Shown: positions 52,927 to 62,554 of the stretch, piece by piece
How positions within the stretch are numbered: position 1 is the first letter of the stretch
Layout of the letters: every line of letters begins with the position of its first letter
Assembly (NCBI RefSeq): GCF_051216895.1
Contig: NZ_JBPKAO010000012.1
Location: 1 to 64,000 of the forward strand
Source: Aquipuribacter sp051216895
GTDB taxonomy: Bacteria; Actinomycetota; Actinomycetes; Actinomycetales; JBBAYJ01
Length of the DNA stretch: 64,000 bases
Reading direction: 5' to 3'
Position numbers and translations under genes: made by a program
The notes under the pieces: model-generated
Databases searched by the model: none
What the model was told of the DNA's origin: nothing
Seen by the model: only the letters and a program-made list of their open reading frames with translations

Positions 52927-54303
52927 ATGGAACGCGCCCCGGTACCGCCGTCCGGCCCCGAGCCGGTCCCCGAGCGGGCCTCCGACACCACGCCGAGCCG
53001 GCCCTGGCCGCTGCGGCTGCTGACCCACAACATCGGCGGCTACGTGGCCCGGATGCCCTCGCTGTGGGTCGAGGCGCAGATCGTGTCGCTCAAGCGACGA
53101 CCCGGTCAGTCGATGGCGTTCCTCGACCTGCGCGACACCGACGCGGAGGTGTCGATGTCCGCGATGGCACCGGTCAGCACGCTGGACGCGGCCGGACCGG
53201 CGGTGCGCGAGGGCGCCCGCGTGGTGCTCCGGGTCGAGCCGCGCTTCTACGCCAAGCGGGGGACGCTGTCGCTGTGGGTCCAGGTGGCCCGCCCGGTCGG
53301 CGAGGGCGAGCTGCTGGCCCAGGTCGAGCAGCTCAAGCGCACCCTGGCCGGTGAGGGGCTGTTCGACCCGGCCCGCAAGAAGCCCCTGCCGTTCCTGCCC
53401 GCCGCGGTCGGGCTGGTCTGCGGCCGGGGCAGCGCCGCCGAGAAGGACGTCGTCGACAACGCCCGTCTGCGCTGGCCGGCGCTACGCATCGAGCTGCGCG
53501 AGGTCGCGGTGCAGGGGCCCGACGCCGTCACCCAGGTGTCGCGGGCCGTGCGGGACCTCGACGCCTCCGGCGCGGTCGACGTCATCGTCGTGGCCCGCGG
53601 TGGCGGGTCCATCGAGGACCTGCTCCCGTTCAGCAACGAGGCCCTGCTCCGGCTCGTGGCGGCCTGCCGGACCCCGGTGGTCTCGGCGATCGGGCACGAG
53701 GTCGACACCCCCCTGCTGGACCTAGTCGCCGACGTCCGCGCCTCGACCCCCACCGACGCCGCCCGCCGGGTCGTCCCCGACGCCGCCGCCGAGCAGGCCG
53801 TCCTCGAGCAGGTCCGCGCCCGGGGCCGCGTGGTGCTCCGCCAACGGGTCGAGCGCGAGCGGCGGCTGCTGCAGGACCTGCGGGCCCGCCCGGCCCTGAC
53901 GGACCTGCGGGGTCTGTTCGTCGACCGGGTGGCCGCGCTGGACGAGTGGCGGACCCGGCTGCGCACGGCGACCGAGCGCGGGGTGCGTCGCCGGTCCGAG
54001 AGCCTCGCCGCCACGCTGGCGCACCTGCGGGCGATCTCACCCGCGGCGACCCTGGAGCGCGGCTACGCCATCGTCCGCACCCGCCCCGCCGGCGCGGACG
54101 ACGTCTCGCACGTGGTGCGCGACCCCGAGCAGGCGCCGGACGGCGCGGTGCTCGACGTGACCCTGGCCCGGGGCCGGCTGGTGGTCACCGCGACGACGCC
54201 CGAGGGGGGCGGCCCCACCGGCACCAGCACCACCACCAGCACCACGACCGGCACCACGACCGGCACCACGACCGAGCCACCCGAGCGCAGGAGCAGCAGA
54301 TGA
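52927..54303 (+). CDS. xseA: Exodeoxyribonuclease VII large subunit
   Basis: A protein of 458 residues. An N-terminal OB-fold (WVEAQIVSLKRRPGQSMAFLDLRD) is followed by the catalytic domain (VVARGGGSIEDLLPFSNEALLRLVAACRTPVVSAIGHEVDTPLLDLVADVRASTPTDAA split over two conserved motifs), a long coiled coil, and a Thr/Ser/Gly low-complexity tail. With XseB it degrades single-stranded DNA. It ends by ATGA overlap with xseB. ATG 52927 is favoured by its -10 spacing over an in-frame start at 52918. Confidence 0.93.
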   Translation: MERAPVPPSGPEPVPERASDTTPSRPWPLRLLTHNIGGYVARMPSLWVEAQIVSLKRRPGQSMAFLDLRDTDAEVSMSAMAPVSTLDAAGPAVREGARVVLRVEPRFYAKRGTLSLWVQVARPVGEGELLAQVEQLKRTLAGEGLFDPARKKPLPFLPAAVGLVCGRGSAAEKDVVDNARLRWPALRIELREVAVQGPDAVTQVSRAVRDLDASGAVDVIVVARGGGSIEDLLPFSNEALLRLVAACRTPVVSAIGHEVDTPLLDLVADVRASTPTDAARRVVPDAAAEQAVLEQVRARGRVVLRQRVERERRLLQDLRARPALTDLRGLFVDRVAALDEWRTRLRTATERGVRRRSESLAATLAHLRAISPAATLERGYAIVRTRPAGADDVSHVVRDPEQAPDGAVLDVTLARGRLVVTATTPEGGGPTGTSTTTSTTTGTTTGTTTEPPERRSSR

Positions 54304-54530
54304 CCGACACGCCCGCCGAGGCGACGACCATGCCGTACGAGGCCGCACGGGACGAGCTCGTCGACGTCGTCCGGCGGCTCGAGTCCGGGAGCGCGGACCT
54401 CGAGGAGTCCCTGGCCCTCTGGGAGCGCGGTGAGCAGCTGGCCGCCCGCTGCCAGGAGGTGCTGGACGGAGCGCTCCGCCGCCTCGACGCCCAGGGGGCG
54501 CCCGGCCCCACCGGCCCGTCGGACGCCTAG
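54300..54530 (+). CDS. xseB: Exodeoxyribonuclease VII small subunit
   Basis: A 76-residue helical protein with the XseB core MPYEAARDELVDVVRRLESG and SADLEESLALWERGEQLAARCQ. It overlaps xseA by 4 nt. Its TAG stop shares CTAG with the stop of the convergent DUF4245 gene. Confidence 0.94.
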   Translation: MTDTPAEATTMPYEAARDELVDVVRRLESGSADLEESLALWERGEQLAARCQEVLDGALRRLDAQGAPGPTGPSDA

Positions 54531-55189
54531 TCGCCCAGCGAGGTCGCGACCAGTTCGACCACGGCCCGCAGGGCGTCGTGGTCCGACGTCCCCGACACCA
54601 CCGTCGTCAGCCCCGGCGCGCTGCTGCCGTCGGCGGTCTCGGCGACGTGGGTGTACGCCGTGTCGCCGTCGCCACGCACCTGACGGCTCCACGACAGCCC
54701 ACCCAGGTCGACCGGTTCGGGCGGGCCCACCGATCCCGCGTCGGCCCGGGTCAGCCACTCGTCGGTGGGCGCGACGGCCTGCTCCAGGTCCACCCGGCGC
54801 TCGTCGGGCGACAGCACCCCCAACCGCCAGGTCGCGACGTCGTCGGTGGTCTCGGTCCGGGCGTAGTCGAGCCGCCAGCCCTCGCCGACGTCGACCACGT
54901 CGGCCGCCTCGGGCACGTCCGCCGCCCCCAGCTCCTGCGCCGCGGGGCCGGCCACCAGCAGCAGCGGCGGGGCCCCGAGCGCCGACGCGGCCTCGTCGAC
55001 CGCCGTCACGGCCTGGGTCCCCCCCACCTGCGGCTGCTCCACCGCGCCGGGCTGCGGCGCGAACAGCAGCACGGCCCCGACCACGCCCAGGATGACCGCC
55101 ATGCTCACGACCATGTCGAACGCGGTCTGACGACCCCGTCGCCGCGCTGGTGCGGGGCCCGGTCCGGCTGCTGGTTCGGAGACGCTCAC
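54527..55189 (-). CDS. DUF4245 membrane-anchored protein
   Basis: A protein of 220 residues. A cytoplasmic Arg-rich head (APARRRGRQTAFDMVVSMAV) leads into one transmembrane helix (VVSMAVILGVVGAVLLFAP). The DUF4245 extracytoplasmic domain follows (GWRLDYARTETTDDVATWRLGVLSP, GLSWSRQVRGDGDTAYTH). The function is unknown. This family is typically found between fumC/glpX and xseAB in actinobacteria, as here. Confidence 0.88.
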   Translation of the reverse strand: MSVSEPAAGPGPAPARRRGRQTAFDMVVSMAVILGVVGAVLLFAPQPGAVEQPQVGGTQAVTAVDEAASALGAPPLLLVAGPAAQELGAADVPEAADVVDVGEGWRLDYARTETTDDVATWRLGVLSPDERRVDLEQAVAPTDEWLTRADAGSVGPPEPVDLGGLSWSRQVRGDGDTAYTHVAETADGSSAPGLTTVVSGTSDHDALRAVVELVATSLGD

Positions 55190-55210
55190 ACCCCCATGGT
55201 GACCGATGAC

Positions 55211-55216
55211 TAGCCT
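55211..55216 (+). promoter_or_regulatory. Predicted -10 element (TAGCCT)
   Basis: It lies 6 nt before the ATG of the PfkB-type kinase, in the 33-bp divergent gap with the DUF4245 gene. Confidence 0.45.
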
Positions 55217-55222
55217 GCCCTC

Positions 55223-56167
55223 ATGGTGAGGGCTCTGGTGGTCGGTGAGGCACTGGTCGACGTCGTGGTCGGACCGGACGGCGCGGCGCTCGGTCGCCAC
55301 CCCGGCGGCAGCCCCGCCAACGTGGCCCTGGGACTGGCCCGGCTCGGTCACCGGGCCGAGCTGCTGACCTGGCTGGGACCGGACGAGGACGGAGACCTGG
55401 TCCGGGCGCACCTGGCCGCGTCGGGGGTCGGCCTGGTGGACGGCAGCGGGGCCGCGGCGGCGACCTCGACGGCCACCGCCCGGCTGGACCTGTCCGGCGT
55501 CGCGACCTACGACTTCGACCTGGACCCGTCCATGCCCGCGGTGGACCTGGACGCCCTCACCGGCGACGAGGGGTTCGACGTCGTGCACACCGGGTCCATC
55601 GCGGCCGTCCTCGCCCCGGGGGCGTCCGTCGTGGAGGGGCTGATCTCACGCACCCGCCACCGCGCCACCGTGTCCTACGACCCCAACGCCCGCCCCGCGC
55701 TGATGGGTGACGCCGACGTCGCACTGGCCAAGGTGCTGGCCTACGTCGGCATCTCCGACGTGGTCAAGGTCAGCGACGAGGACCTGGCGTGGCTGCGCCC
55801 GGGGGTCGACCCGCTCGACGTCGCCGGGTCGTGGCTGATGCGGGGGGCCGCCGTGGTCGTGGTCACCCGGGGCGAGGGCGGGGCCGACGCGCTCACCGCC
55901 GCCGGGCACACCCACGTCGACAGCCCGGCGACCGACGTCGTCGACACCGTCGGGGCCGGGGACTCGTTCATGTCCGGGCTGCTCGACGGGTTCGCCCGGC
56001 ACGGCCTGCTCGGCGCCGACCGGCGGGACGCCCTGCGGGCGGTGCCGGACGACACCGTCCGCGACGTGCTGACCCACGCGGCCCGGATCGCCTCGATCAC
56101 CTGCTCCCGTCCCGGCGCCGACCCACCGTGGCAGCGGGAGCTCGAGGCGAGCGACCCCGACGACTGA
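55223..56167 (+). CDS. PfkB-family carbohydrate kinase
   Basis: A ribokinase-fold protein of 314 residues. The first PfkB motif is GGSPANVALGLARLG (about 28-42). The second is DTVGAGDSFMSGLLDGF (about 238-254), with the catalytic Asp in AGD. Closest in look to fructokinases, but the sugar is not certain. It is followed after 68 bp by the carbonic anhydrase gene in the same direction. Confidence 0.88.
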   Translation: MVRALVVGEALVDVVVGPDGAALGRHPGGSPANVALGLARLGHRAELLTWLGPDEDGDLVRAHLAASGVGLVDGSGAAAATSTATARLDLSGVATYDFDLDPSMPAVDLDALTGDEGFDVVHTGSIAAVLAPGASVVEGLISRTRHRATVSYDPNARPALMGDADVALAKVLAYVGISDVVKVSDEDLAWLRPGVDPLDVAGSWLMRGAAVVVVTRGEGGADALTAAGHTHVDSPATDVVDTVGAGDSFMSGLLDGFARHGLLGADRRDALRAVPDDTVRDVLTHAARIASITCSRPGADPPWQRELEASDPDD

Positions 56168-56235
56168 CCCACCCCGATCCGACCGACTCGACCCGTTCGC
56201 CCCACCCGACCGAACGACCAGACCGAGGAGCCCGG

Positions 56236-56895
56236 ATGACCCCTGTCCGCCCGTCCACCCCCTCCGACGCCTGGCGGGAGCTGTCGCTCGGCAACGCCAG
56301 GTTCGCCGCCGACCAGGCCGAGCACCCCAACGCCGGCGCCGACCAGCGCCGGCTCGTCAGCACCGGCCAGCGGCCCTTCGCGGTCGTGCTCGGCTGCTCG
56401 GACTCCCGGGTCGCCGCCGAGCTCGTCTTCGACCGGGGCCTGGGCGACCTGTTCGTCGTCCGGACCGCGGGCCACGCGCTGGACACCGCGGTGCTGGGCT
56501 CGGTCGAGTTCGCCATCGAGGTGCTGGACGTCCCGCTGCTGGTGGTGCTCGGGCACGACTCCTGCGGCGCGGTCTCGGCCGCCCTGCGGGCCCGGCACGA
56601 GGGCCGGGTGCCCGGGGGGTTCGTGCGGGACATCGTGGAGCGGGTCACCACGAGCGTGCTGGCGGCCGAGCACCGCGGCGCCGCCACGGTGGACGACATC
56701 GTCCGCGAGCACGTCCACGCCACCGCCCGCCAGCTGATCGAGCGTTCGGAGTCGGTCCGCGCGGCCCTCGACGCGGGGCGGCTCGGCGTGGTGGGCACGT
56801 ACTACACGCTGGCCGACGGCGTGGTCGAACCCGTCTGGTGGGAGGGCCCCGACGACCTCATGGGCGACGGCAGCGCCCCGGCCCGCAGCGACTGA
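56236..56895 (+). CDS. Beta-class carbonic anhydrase
   Basis: A protein of 219 residues. The zinc ligands are C54 (CSDSRV), H107 and C110 (HDSCGAV), and the Asp-Arg pair is D56/R58. It interconverts CO2 and bicarbonate in the cytosol. GAGGAG lies 5 nt before the ATG. It ends head-on to the methyltransferase-like gene; both stops lie in a TGACGTCA palindrome. Confidence 0.94.
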   Translation: MTPVRPSTPSDAWRELSLGNARFAADQAEHPNAGADQRRLVSTGQRPFAVVLGCSDSRVAAELVFDRGLGDLFVVRTAGHALDTAVLGSVEFAIEVLDVPLLVVLGHDSCGAVSAALRARHEGRVPGGFVRDIVERVTTSVLAAEHRGAATVDDIVREHVHATARQLIERSESVRAALDAGRLGVVGTYYTLADGVVEPVWWEGPDDLMGDGSAPARSD

Positions 56896-56897
56896 CG

Positions 56898-57470
56898 TCA
56901 GGGCGACGGCCGGGCCGGGCGGCCCCGGGCCGGCCGCCGGCGGCGCCCCACCAGCCGAGGGACCTCCTCGGACCACTCCTGCCACTGCTCCCCGAACCGC
57001 TCCGCCAGCACCCGGTCCTCCGCTCCGGCCTTGACGTGCAGCACACCGGCCAGCACCACGGCCGCGAGCAGCGTGCTCGCCCGCCCCCGCAGCAGGACCG
57101 TCCCGGCCGAGGCGCCCAGCAGCCCCGCGTAGAGCGGGTGCCGGCTGAGGGCGTAGACGCCCTCCGTGCGCAGCGGCGCCCCGGGGCGCGGCGCCACGGC
57201 CGGTGTCAGGTCGGGCCCCAGGGCCCGGGCGGACGCCCCGGCGACACCGAGACCGGTCACCACCGAGACGGCACCGGCCACCCGCAGCAGGACGGGTACC
57301 TGCACCCCCGGGCCGCCGGGCAGCAAGTGGGACCCCAACGCGACCACCTGGACCGCGACCAACCAGCCGTGACCGCCCCCGCCCGCGCCGGCCGCGTCCA
57401 CCGCGTCCACCGCGTCCGCCGCGTCCGCCGACCCGCTGCCGTCCTGGCCTGTTCCGCCCACCTCCCCCAC
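56898..57470 (-). CDS. Isoprenylcysteine carboxyl methyltransferase-like membrane protein
   Basis: A protein of 190 residues. The N-terminus is a low-complexity Asp/Ala stretch (DAADAVDAVDAAGAGGGG). Hydrophobic helices follow, then the ICMT/PEMT motif LRTEGVYALSRHPLYAGLLG and the C-terminal EDRVLAERFGEQWQEWSEEVPRLVG. The family methylates lipids or prenylated acceptors in the membrane; the target in bacteria is unknown. It is a single gene divergent from fumC. Confidence 0.83.
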   Translation of the reverse strand: MGEVGGTGQDGSGSADAADAVDAVDAAGAGGGGHGWLVAVQVVALGSHLLPGGPGVQVPVLLRVAGAVSVVTGLGVAGASARALGPDLTPAVAPRPGAPLRTEGVYALSRHPLYAGLLGASAGTVLLRGRASTLLAAVVLAGVLHVKAGAEDRVLAERFGEQWQEWSEEVPRLVGRRRRPARGRPARPSP

Positions 57471-57532
57471 CCTGGCACCACGGTCGGGCGAGGGCCACGG
57501 CAGCGGTCGGCATCGCGGGCAGAATGGCGGGC

Positions 57533-58960
<1,428 letters not shown>

Positions 58961-58969
58961 GCCCCGAGC

Positions 58970-59011
58970 GCAGGAGGAGCCCCGCACCACCCGGTGCGGG
59001 GCTCCTCCTGC
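58970..59011. terminator. Strong bidirectional terminator after fumC
   Basis: A 19-bp perfect stem (5' arm 58970-58988, 3' arm 58993-59011) with a 4-nt ACCC loop. It lies between the convergent ends of fumC and the transglycosylase gene, 10 nt after the fumC stop. Confidence 0.92.
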
Positions 59012-59023
59012 GTCGTGCGCCGC

Positions 59024-59905
59024 TCAGTACCAGTTGTTGGCCCGGCTGTGCTCCCAGGCGGAGCAGGGACTGCCGTAGCGGTCCTCGATGTAGCCGAGGC
59101 CCCAGCGGATCTGCGTCTCGGGGTTGGTCTCCCAGTCGCTGCCCGCGCTGGCCATCTTGCTGCCGGGAAGGGACTGCGGGATGCCGTAGGCGCTGGAGCT
59201 GGGGTTGGCCGCCGTGTGGTTCCAGTTGGACTCCTTCTCCCAGAGGTTGTCCAGGCAGGACCACTGGTCACCGCCCCAGCCGTACGAGCCGAGCAGGGAC
59301 TGCGCGATCGCCCGGTTGGAGCCGGGGTCGGCGGAGACCACCTGCCGCTCGGCCTCCTCCTCGGCGGCCTCGCGCTCGGCCTCCTCCTCATCGGCGACCC
59401 GAGCGGCCTCCTCCTCGGCAGCGACCCGAGCAGCCTCCTCCTCGGCGGCGACCCGAGCGGCCTCCTCCTCGGCAGCGACCCGAGCGGCCTCCTCCTCGGC
59501 AGCGACCCGGGCAGCCTCCTCCTCGGCGGCGACGCGGGCGGCCTCCTCGGCGGCGGCGGTCTCGGCGGCGATGACCGCCTCGAGCTCCCCGACCTCGTCG
59601 ACCCAGGACTGCGCCTGGGCGGAGGTGGCGGGCAGGCCGGGGGCCAGGGCCCCACGGGCGGAGCGGGACGCCTGCTCGTCGTCGCGACGGACGGCGTCGG
59701 TGTCGAGCTGGTCGGTGGTGTCGCCGCCGCCGAGCAGGTCGGACACGGCGAAGCGGTCACCGGGGGCCGCGGCGAGCGCGGGGGAGGTCGCGACGGTGTA
59801 GCCACCGACCCCCACGACGAGGGCGGCGGCGGTCAGTCCGGCGGTTGCGGCGGCACGCCTGAAGGGGGCCAGGCGGCGGGGCAGGGGGGAGGTGTGTCGG
59901 GGCAT
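59024..59905 (-). CDS. Secreted transglycosylase-like protein with Ala/Glu coiled-coil repeats
   Basis: A protein of 293 residues. An Arg-rich start and a hydrophobic segment (AATAGLTAAALVVGVGGYTVA) form a signal peptide ending near ALA. A central coiled coil (about 110-180) consists of tandem nine-residue repeats (AARVAAEEE). The C-terminal 85 residues form the lysozyme-like domain common in actinobacteria (LWEKESNWNHTAANPSSSAYGIPQSLPGSKM), with the catalytic-type Glu in EKESNW. It probably cuts peptidoglycan. ATG 59905 is preferred because longer in-frame sequence upstream lacks natural composition. Confidence 0.87.
   Translation of the reverse strand: MPRHTSPLPRRLAPFRRAAATAGLTAAALVVGVGGYTVATSPALAAAPGDRFAVSDLLGGGDTTDQLDTDAVRRDDEQASRSARGALAPGLPATSAQAQSWVDEVGELEAVIAAETAAAEEAARVAAEEEAARVAAEEEAARVAAEEEAARVAAEEEAARVAAEEEAARVADEEEAEREAAEEEAERQVVSADPGSNRAIAQSLLGSYGWGGDQWSCLDNLWEKESNWNHTAANPSSSAYGIPQSLPGSKMASAGSDWETNPETQIRWGLGYIEDRYGSPCSAWEHSRANNWY
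59389..59555 (-). repeat. Tandem 27-bp repeats encoding a coiled coil
   Basis: About six head-to-tail copies with few silent changes encode nine-residue units (AARVAAEEE). Their DNA-level similarity suggests recent expansion and possible length variation between strains. Confidence 0.88.
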
Positions 59906-60348
59906 GGGCTCTCTGACGTCGGGCCGCGTCTCGTACCTGCGCGGCGAGGGAGGACCACCCTCAGGTCTGCCCGCACCACCCCGGGTGTCACCGGGAGGAG
60001 GCGCGAGATGTCGTGCACGAGGACCTGAGCCGGGGCCGACGGATGGCGTCGGTCCCCGAGGGGCGCGAGCCGACCAGGGACCCGTCGTGCGGGCACCGCG
60101 ACGACCCGGGTGGGCGTGCTGTCCAGCCATGACCATGACGTCCTAGGTAACGATTTGGCAAATTCCCTCGAGGACCTCCTCGTCCTCGCACGGTCCACCC
60201 TGGAGCCCCGGGGTCTCGTCTCACCCGAACCGCCGACGCCGCGGCCACCCGGGGTGACCGGGCAGGGCCGTCTGCGGGAGGGAAGGGGAGCAGCGTGCGC
60301 GCCACCCCTGAGGTGCGCCTATCCTCGGGGTATTACGGAAGGCGGCCC
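59906..60348. promoter_or_regulatory. 443-bp divergent intergenic region with ATTTGGCAAAT inverted repeat
   Basis: No gene is supported in this gap. It contains the AT-rich element TAGGTAACGATTTGGCAAAT at 60144-60163, including the inverted repeat ATTTG-G-CAAAT at 60153-60163, very unlike the surrounding GC-rich DNA. The transglycosylase would then have a leader of about 240 nt, longer than usual here, which could hold regulatory RNA structure. On the other side, GGAAGG at about 60337-60342 is the ribosome site of the iron ATPase gene. Confidence 0.5.
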
Positions 60349-61377
60349 ATGCTCAACTCCCGGTTCCTCGTCGCCGACGGCGTCAGCAAGGCGTTCGACG
60401 GCACGACCGCTCTCGACGACGCCGCCATCAGCGTCCCCGAGGGGCGGAGCCTGGCGCTGCTGGGGCCCTCCGGCTGCGGCAAGACGACGCTGCTGCGCGT
60501 CGTCGCCGGGCTCGAGACCCCCGACGCCGGGACGGTGTCCGTGGGCCGCGAGGTGCTGACCGGCTTCTGCCACCAGGTCCCGGCCGAGCGCCGCCGCGTC
60601 GGCATGGTGTTCCAGGACGCCGCCCTCTTCCCGCACCTCAGCGTCGCCCGCAACGTCGCCTACGGCCTGACGCGCGCGGAGGTGGCGGCCGGACGGGTCC
60701 AGGAGACGCTGGACCTGGTGGACCTCGGCCACCTCGCCGAACGCCGCCCGCACGAGCTGTCCGGCGGTCAGGCGCAGCGCGTGGCCCTCGCCCGGGCCCT
60801 GGCCCCCCGACCTCGGATCCTGCTCTTCGACGAGCCGTTCACCGGTCTGGACACGGGCCTGCGGGTCCGGGTGCGGACCGAGATCCACGCCCTGCTGCGC
60901 GAGATGGGGATGACCTCGGTCTTCGTCACCCACGACCAGGAGGAGGCGTTCGTCCTCGGCGACCGGGTCGCGGTGATGCGCGACGGACGGGTCCGCCAGG
61001 AAGGCTCCCCCGCCGAGGTGTACGCCAGCCCGGTCGACCCGTGGGTGGCCAGGTTCGTCGGTGAGGCCAACCTGCTGCCGGGGCACAGCGACGACCGGGT
61101 CGCCACCACCGTGGTCGGCCGGGTGCCGGTCGCCGAGGGCAGCCCCCGCGGTGACGTGACGGTGCTGGTCCGCCCCGAGCACCTGGACCTGACGGCCGGC
61201 CCGGGTGGCACGGTCACCGACGTCGCCTTCTACGGCCACGACTCCAGCTACACCGTCCGGCTGGGCGAGGCCGTCGTCACGGTCCGCGCCGCCGCGGCAC
61301 CCCGGTTCGGCATCGGCGACGACGTCGCGGTCCGGTTCGGTGGCCCTCGGACCGCGGCCTACGCGTCGACCGAATAG
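60349..61377 (+). CDS. fbpC: Iron(III) ABC transporter ATP-binding protein, FbpC-like
   Basis: A protein of 342 residues. Walker A is GPSGCGKTT (about 38-46), the signature LSGGQAQRVALARAL, Walker B ILLFDEPFTGLD, and the H-loop VTHDQEEA. The C-terminal TOBE-like domain is from about 265 (DVTVLVRPEHLDL). It fits the FbpC/PotA group, and the neighbouring iron-binding protein points to Fe3+. GGAAGG precedes the ATG. The gap of 93 bp to the binding-protein gene contains the iron box, so it may be transcribed apart from the rest. Confidence 0.9.
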   Translation: MLNSRFLVADGVSKAFDGTTALDDAAISVPEGRSLALLGPSGCGKTTLLRVVAGLETPDAGTVSVGREVLTGFCHQVPAERRRVGMVFQDAALFPHLSVARNVAYGLTRAEVAAGRVQETLDLVDLGHLAERRPHELSGGQAQRVALARALAPRPRILLFDEPFTGLDTGLRVRVRTEIHALLREMGMTSVFVTHDQEEAFVLGDRVAVMRDGRVRQEGSPAEVYASPVDPWVARFVGEANLLPGHSDDRVATTVVGRVPVAEGSPRGDVTVLVRPEHLDLTAGPGGTVTDVAFYGHDSSYTVRLGEAVVTVRAAAAPRFGIGDDVAVRFGGPRTAAYASTE

Positions 61378-61396
61378 GTCCGCGATCCGCGCGTAA

Positions 61397-61415
61397 TTGG
61401 GTAAGGCTTACCTGA
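61397..61415. promoter_or_regulatory. DtxR/IdeR-type iron box
   Basis: TTGGGTAAGGCTTACCTGA matches the remembered consensus TTAGGTTAGGCTAACCTAA at 15 of 19 positions and keeps its dyad symmetry. It lies 55 bp before the binding-protein ATG. Iron-loaded IdeR should repress the gene here. Confidence 0.82.
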
Positions 61416-61470
61416 GGTAGTGTCCCGGCATCGGGCCGCACGGCCGTCACGTCGAACACCCGGAGCCATC

Positions 61471-62547
61471 ATGACCAGCACCACCCGGAGCGTCCTGAAC
61501 CGCCGCACCGCCGTCGTCGCCACCGCCCTGCTCGCCGTCGGTGGCGTCGCGGCCTGCGGGTCCGACGACCCCGCCGGCGACGACGGCTCGGCCTCGCCCG
61601 AGGCGGCCTCGACCGACGACGTCCTGACCGTCTACTCCGGCCGCACCGAGAACCTGATCCAGCCGCTGCTGGACTCCTTCGCCGAGGAGACCGGCGCCAC
61701 GGTCGACGTGCGCTACTTCGACTCCGCCGACCTGGCCCTGCTCATCGAGCAGGAGGGCGAGCGCTCCCCCGCCGACGTGTTCATCTCCCAGAGCCCGGGC
61801 GCGCTGGGCTACCTCAACGACCTGGGCGTGCTCACCGAGCTCGAGCCGGAGGTGCTCGACCTGGTCAGCGAGGACTTCCAGGCCACCGACGGACGCTGGG
61901 TCGGCATGTCCGGCCGGGTCCGCACCCTGGTCTACAACAGCGACCTGGTCGAGGCCTCCGAGCTGCCGACCAGCGTCTTCGGCCTCACCGACCCGGTGTG
62001 GTCCGGGCGGATCGGCGTGCCGCCCACCAACGGCTCGTTCCAGGACTTCGTCACCGCGCTGCGCGAGACCGAGGGCGACGACGCCGCCGCCGAGTGGCTC
62101 GCGGGCATCGTCGCCAACGAGCCCGTCGCCTACTCCAACAACACCGCCACCCTGCAGGCCGTCGCGGCCGGCGAGGTCGAGGTCGGCCTCATCAACCACT
62201 ACTACAACTACCGGGCCCTGGCCGAGGACCCGTCGCTGCCGACGGTGAACCACTTCTTCGCCCCCGGTGACATCGGCAACCTGAACATCGTCACCGGCGT
62301 GGCCGTGGTCGAGACCACCGACGACGCCGAGCTGGCCAACGACTTCGTCGAGTTCATGCTCGGCGAGGAGGCGCAGACGTTCTTCAGCGAGGAGACCTTC
62401 GAGTACCCGCTGGTCGAGGGCGTCGAGCCGGGCACCGACCTGCCTCCCATCGCCGACCTGGGCATCGCGACGTTCGACGTCAACAGCCTCGGCGGCGGGC
62501 TCGAGCGCACGCAGGAGCTCATCGCCGAGTCCGGCCTCGAGGGCTGA
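61471..62547 (+). CDS. fbpA: Iron(III)-binding lipoprotein of an ABC transporter, FbpA-like
   Basis: A protein of 358 residues. The lipoprotein signal ends in VGGVAAC. The ferric-binding fold follows: LTVYSGRTENLIQPLLDSF, DVFISQSPGALGYLND, and the tandem tyrosines NHYYNYRAL that coordinate Fe3+ in FbpA-type proteins. It binds Fe3+ outside the membrane. CGGAG lies upstream of the ATG. The iron box upstream supports this identity. Confidence 0.92.
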   Translation: MTSTTRSVLNRRTAVVATALLAVGGVAACGSDDPAGDDGSASPEAASTDDVLTVYSGRTENLIQPLLDSFAEETGATVDVRYFDSADLALLIEQEGERSPADVFISQSPGALGYLNDLGVLTELEPEVLDLVSEDFQATDGRWVGMSGRVRTLVYNSDLVEASELPTSVFGLTDPVWSGRIGVPPTNGSFQDFVTALRETEGDDAAAEWLAGIVANEPVAYSNNTATLQAVAAGEVEVGLINHYYNYRALAEDPSLPTVNHFFAPGDIGNLNIVTGVAVVETTDDAELANDFVEFMLGEEAQTFFSEETFEYPLVEGVEPGTDLPPIADLGIATFDVNSLGGGLERTQELIAESGLEG

Positions 62548-62554
62548 GGCAGCC

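Noticed and set aside
54220..54300. Frameshift or misassembly at the xseA 3' end because of ACC-rich repeats
   Set aside because: The Thr/Ser tail is in frame and ends exactly at the ATGA overlap with xseB, so the sequence is consistent with a natural low-complexity tail.
59906..60140. c-di-AMP (ydaO-type) riboswitch before the transglycosylase gene
   Set aside because: Such riboswitches often precede wall-hydrolase genes, and GGGGACC and CCCGGGGTG are present on the minus strand, but the conserved GAACCC...CAGCTAACC core that I would expect is not there.
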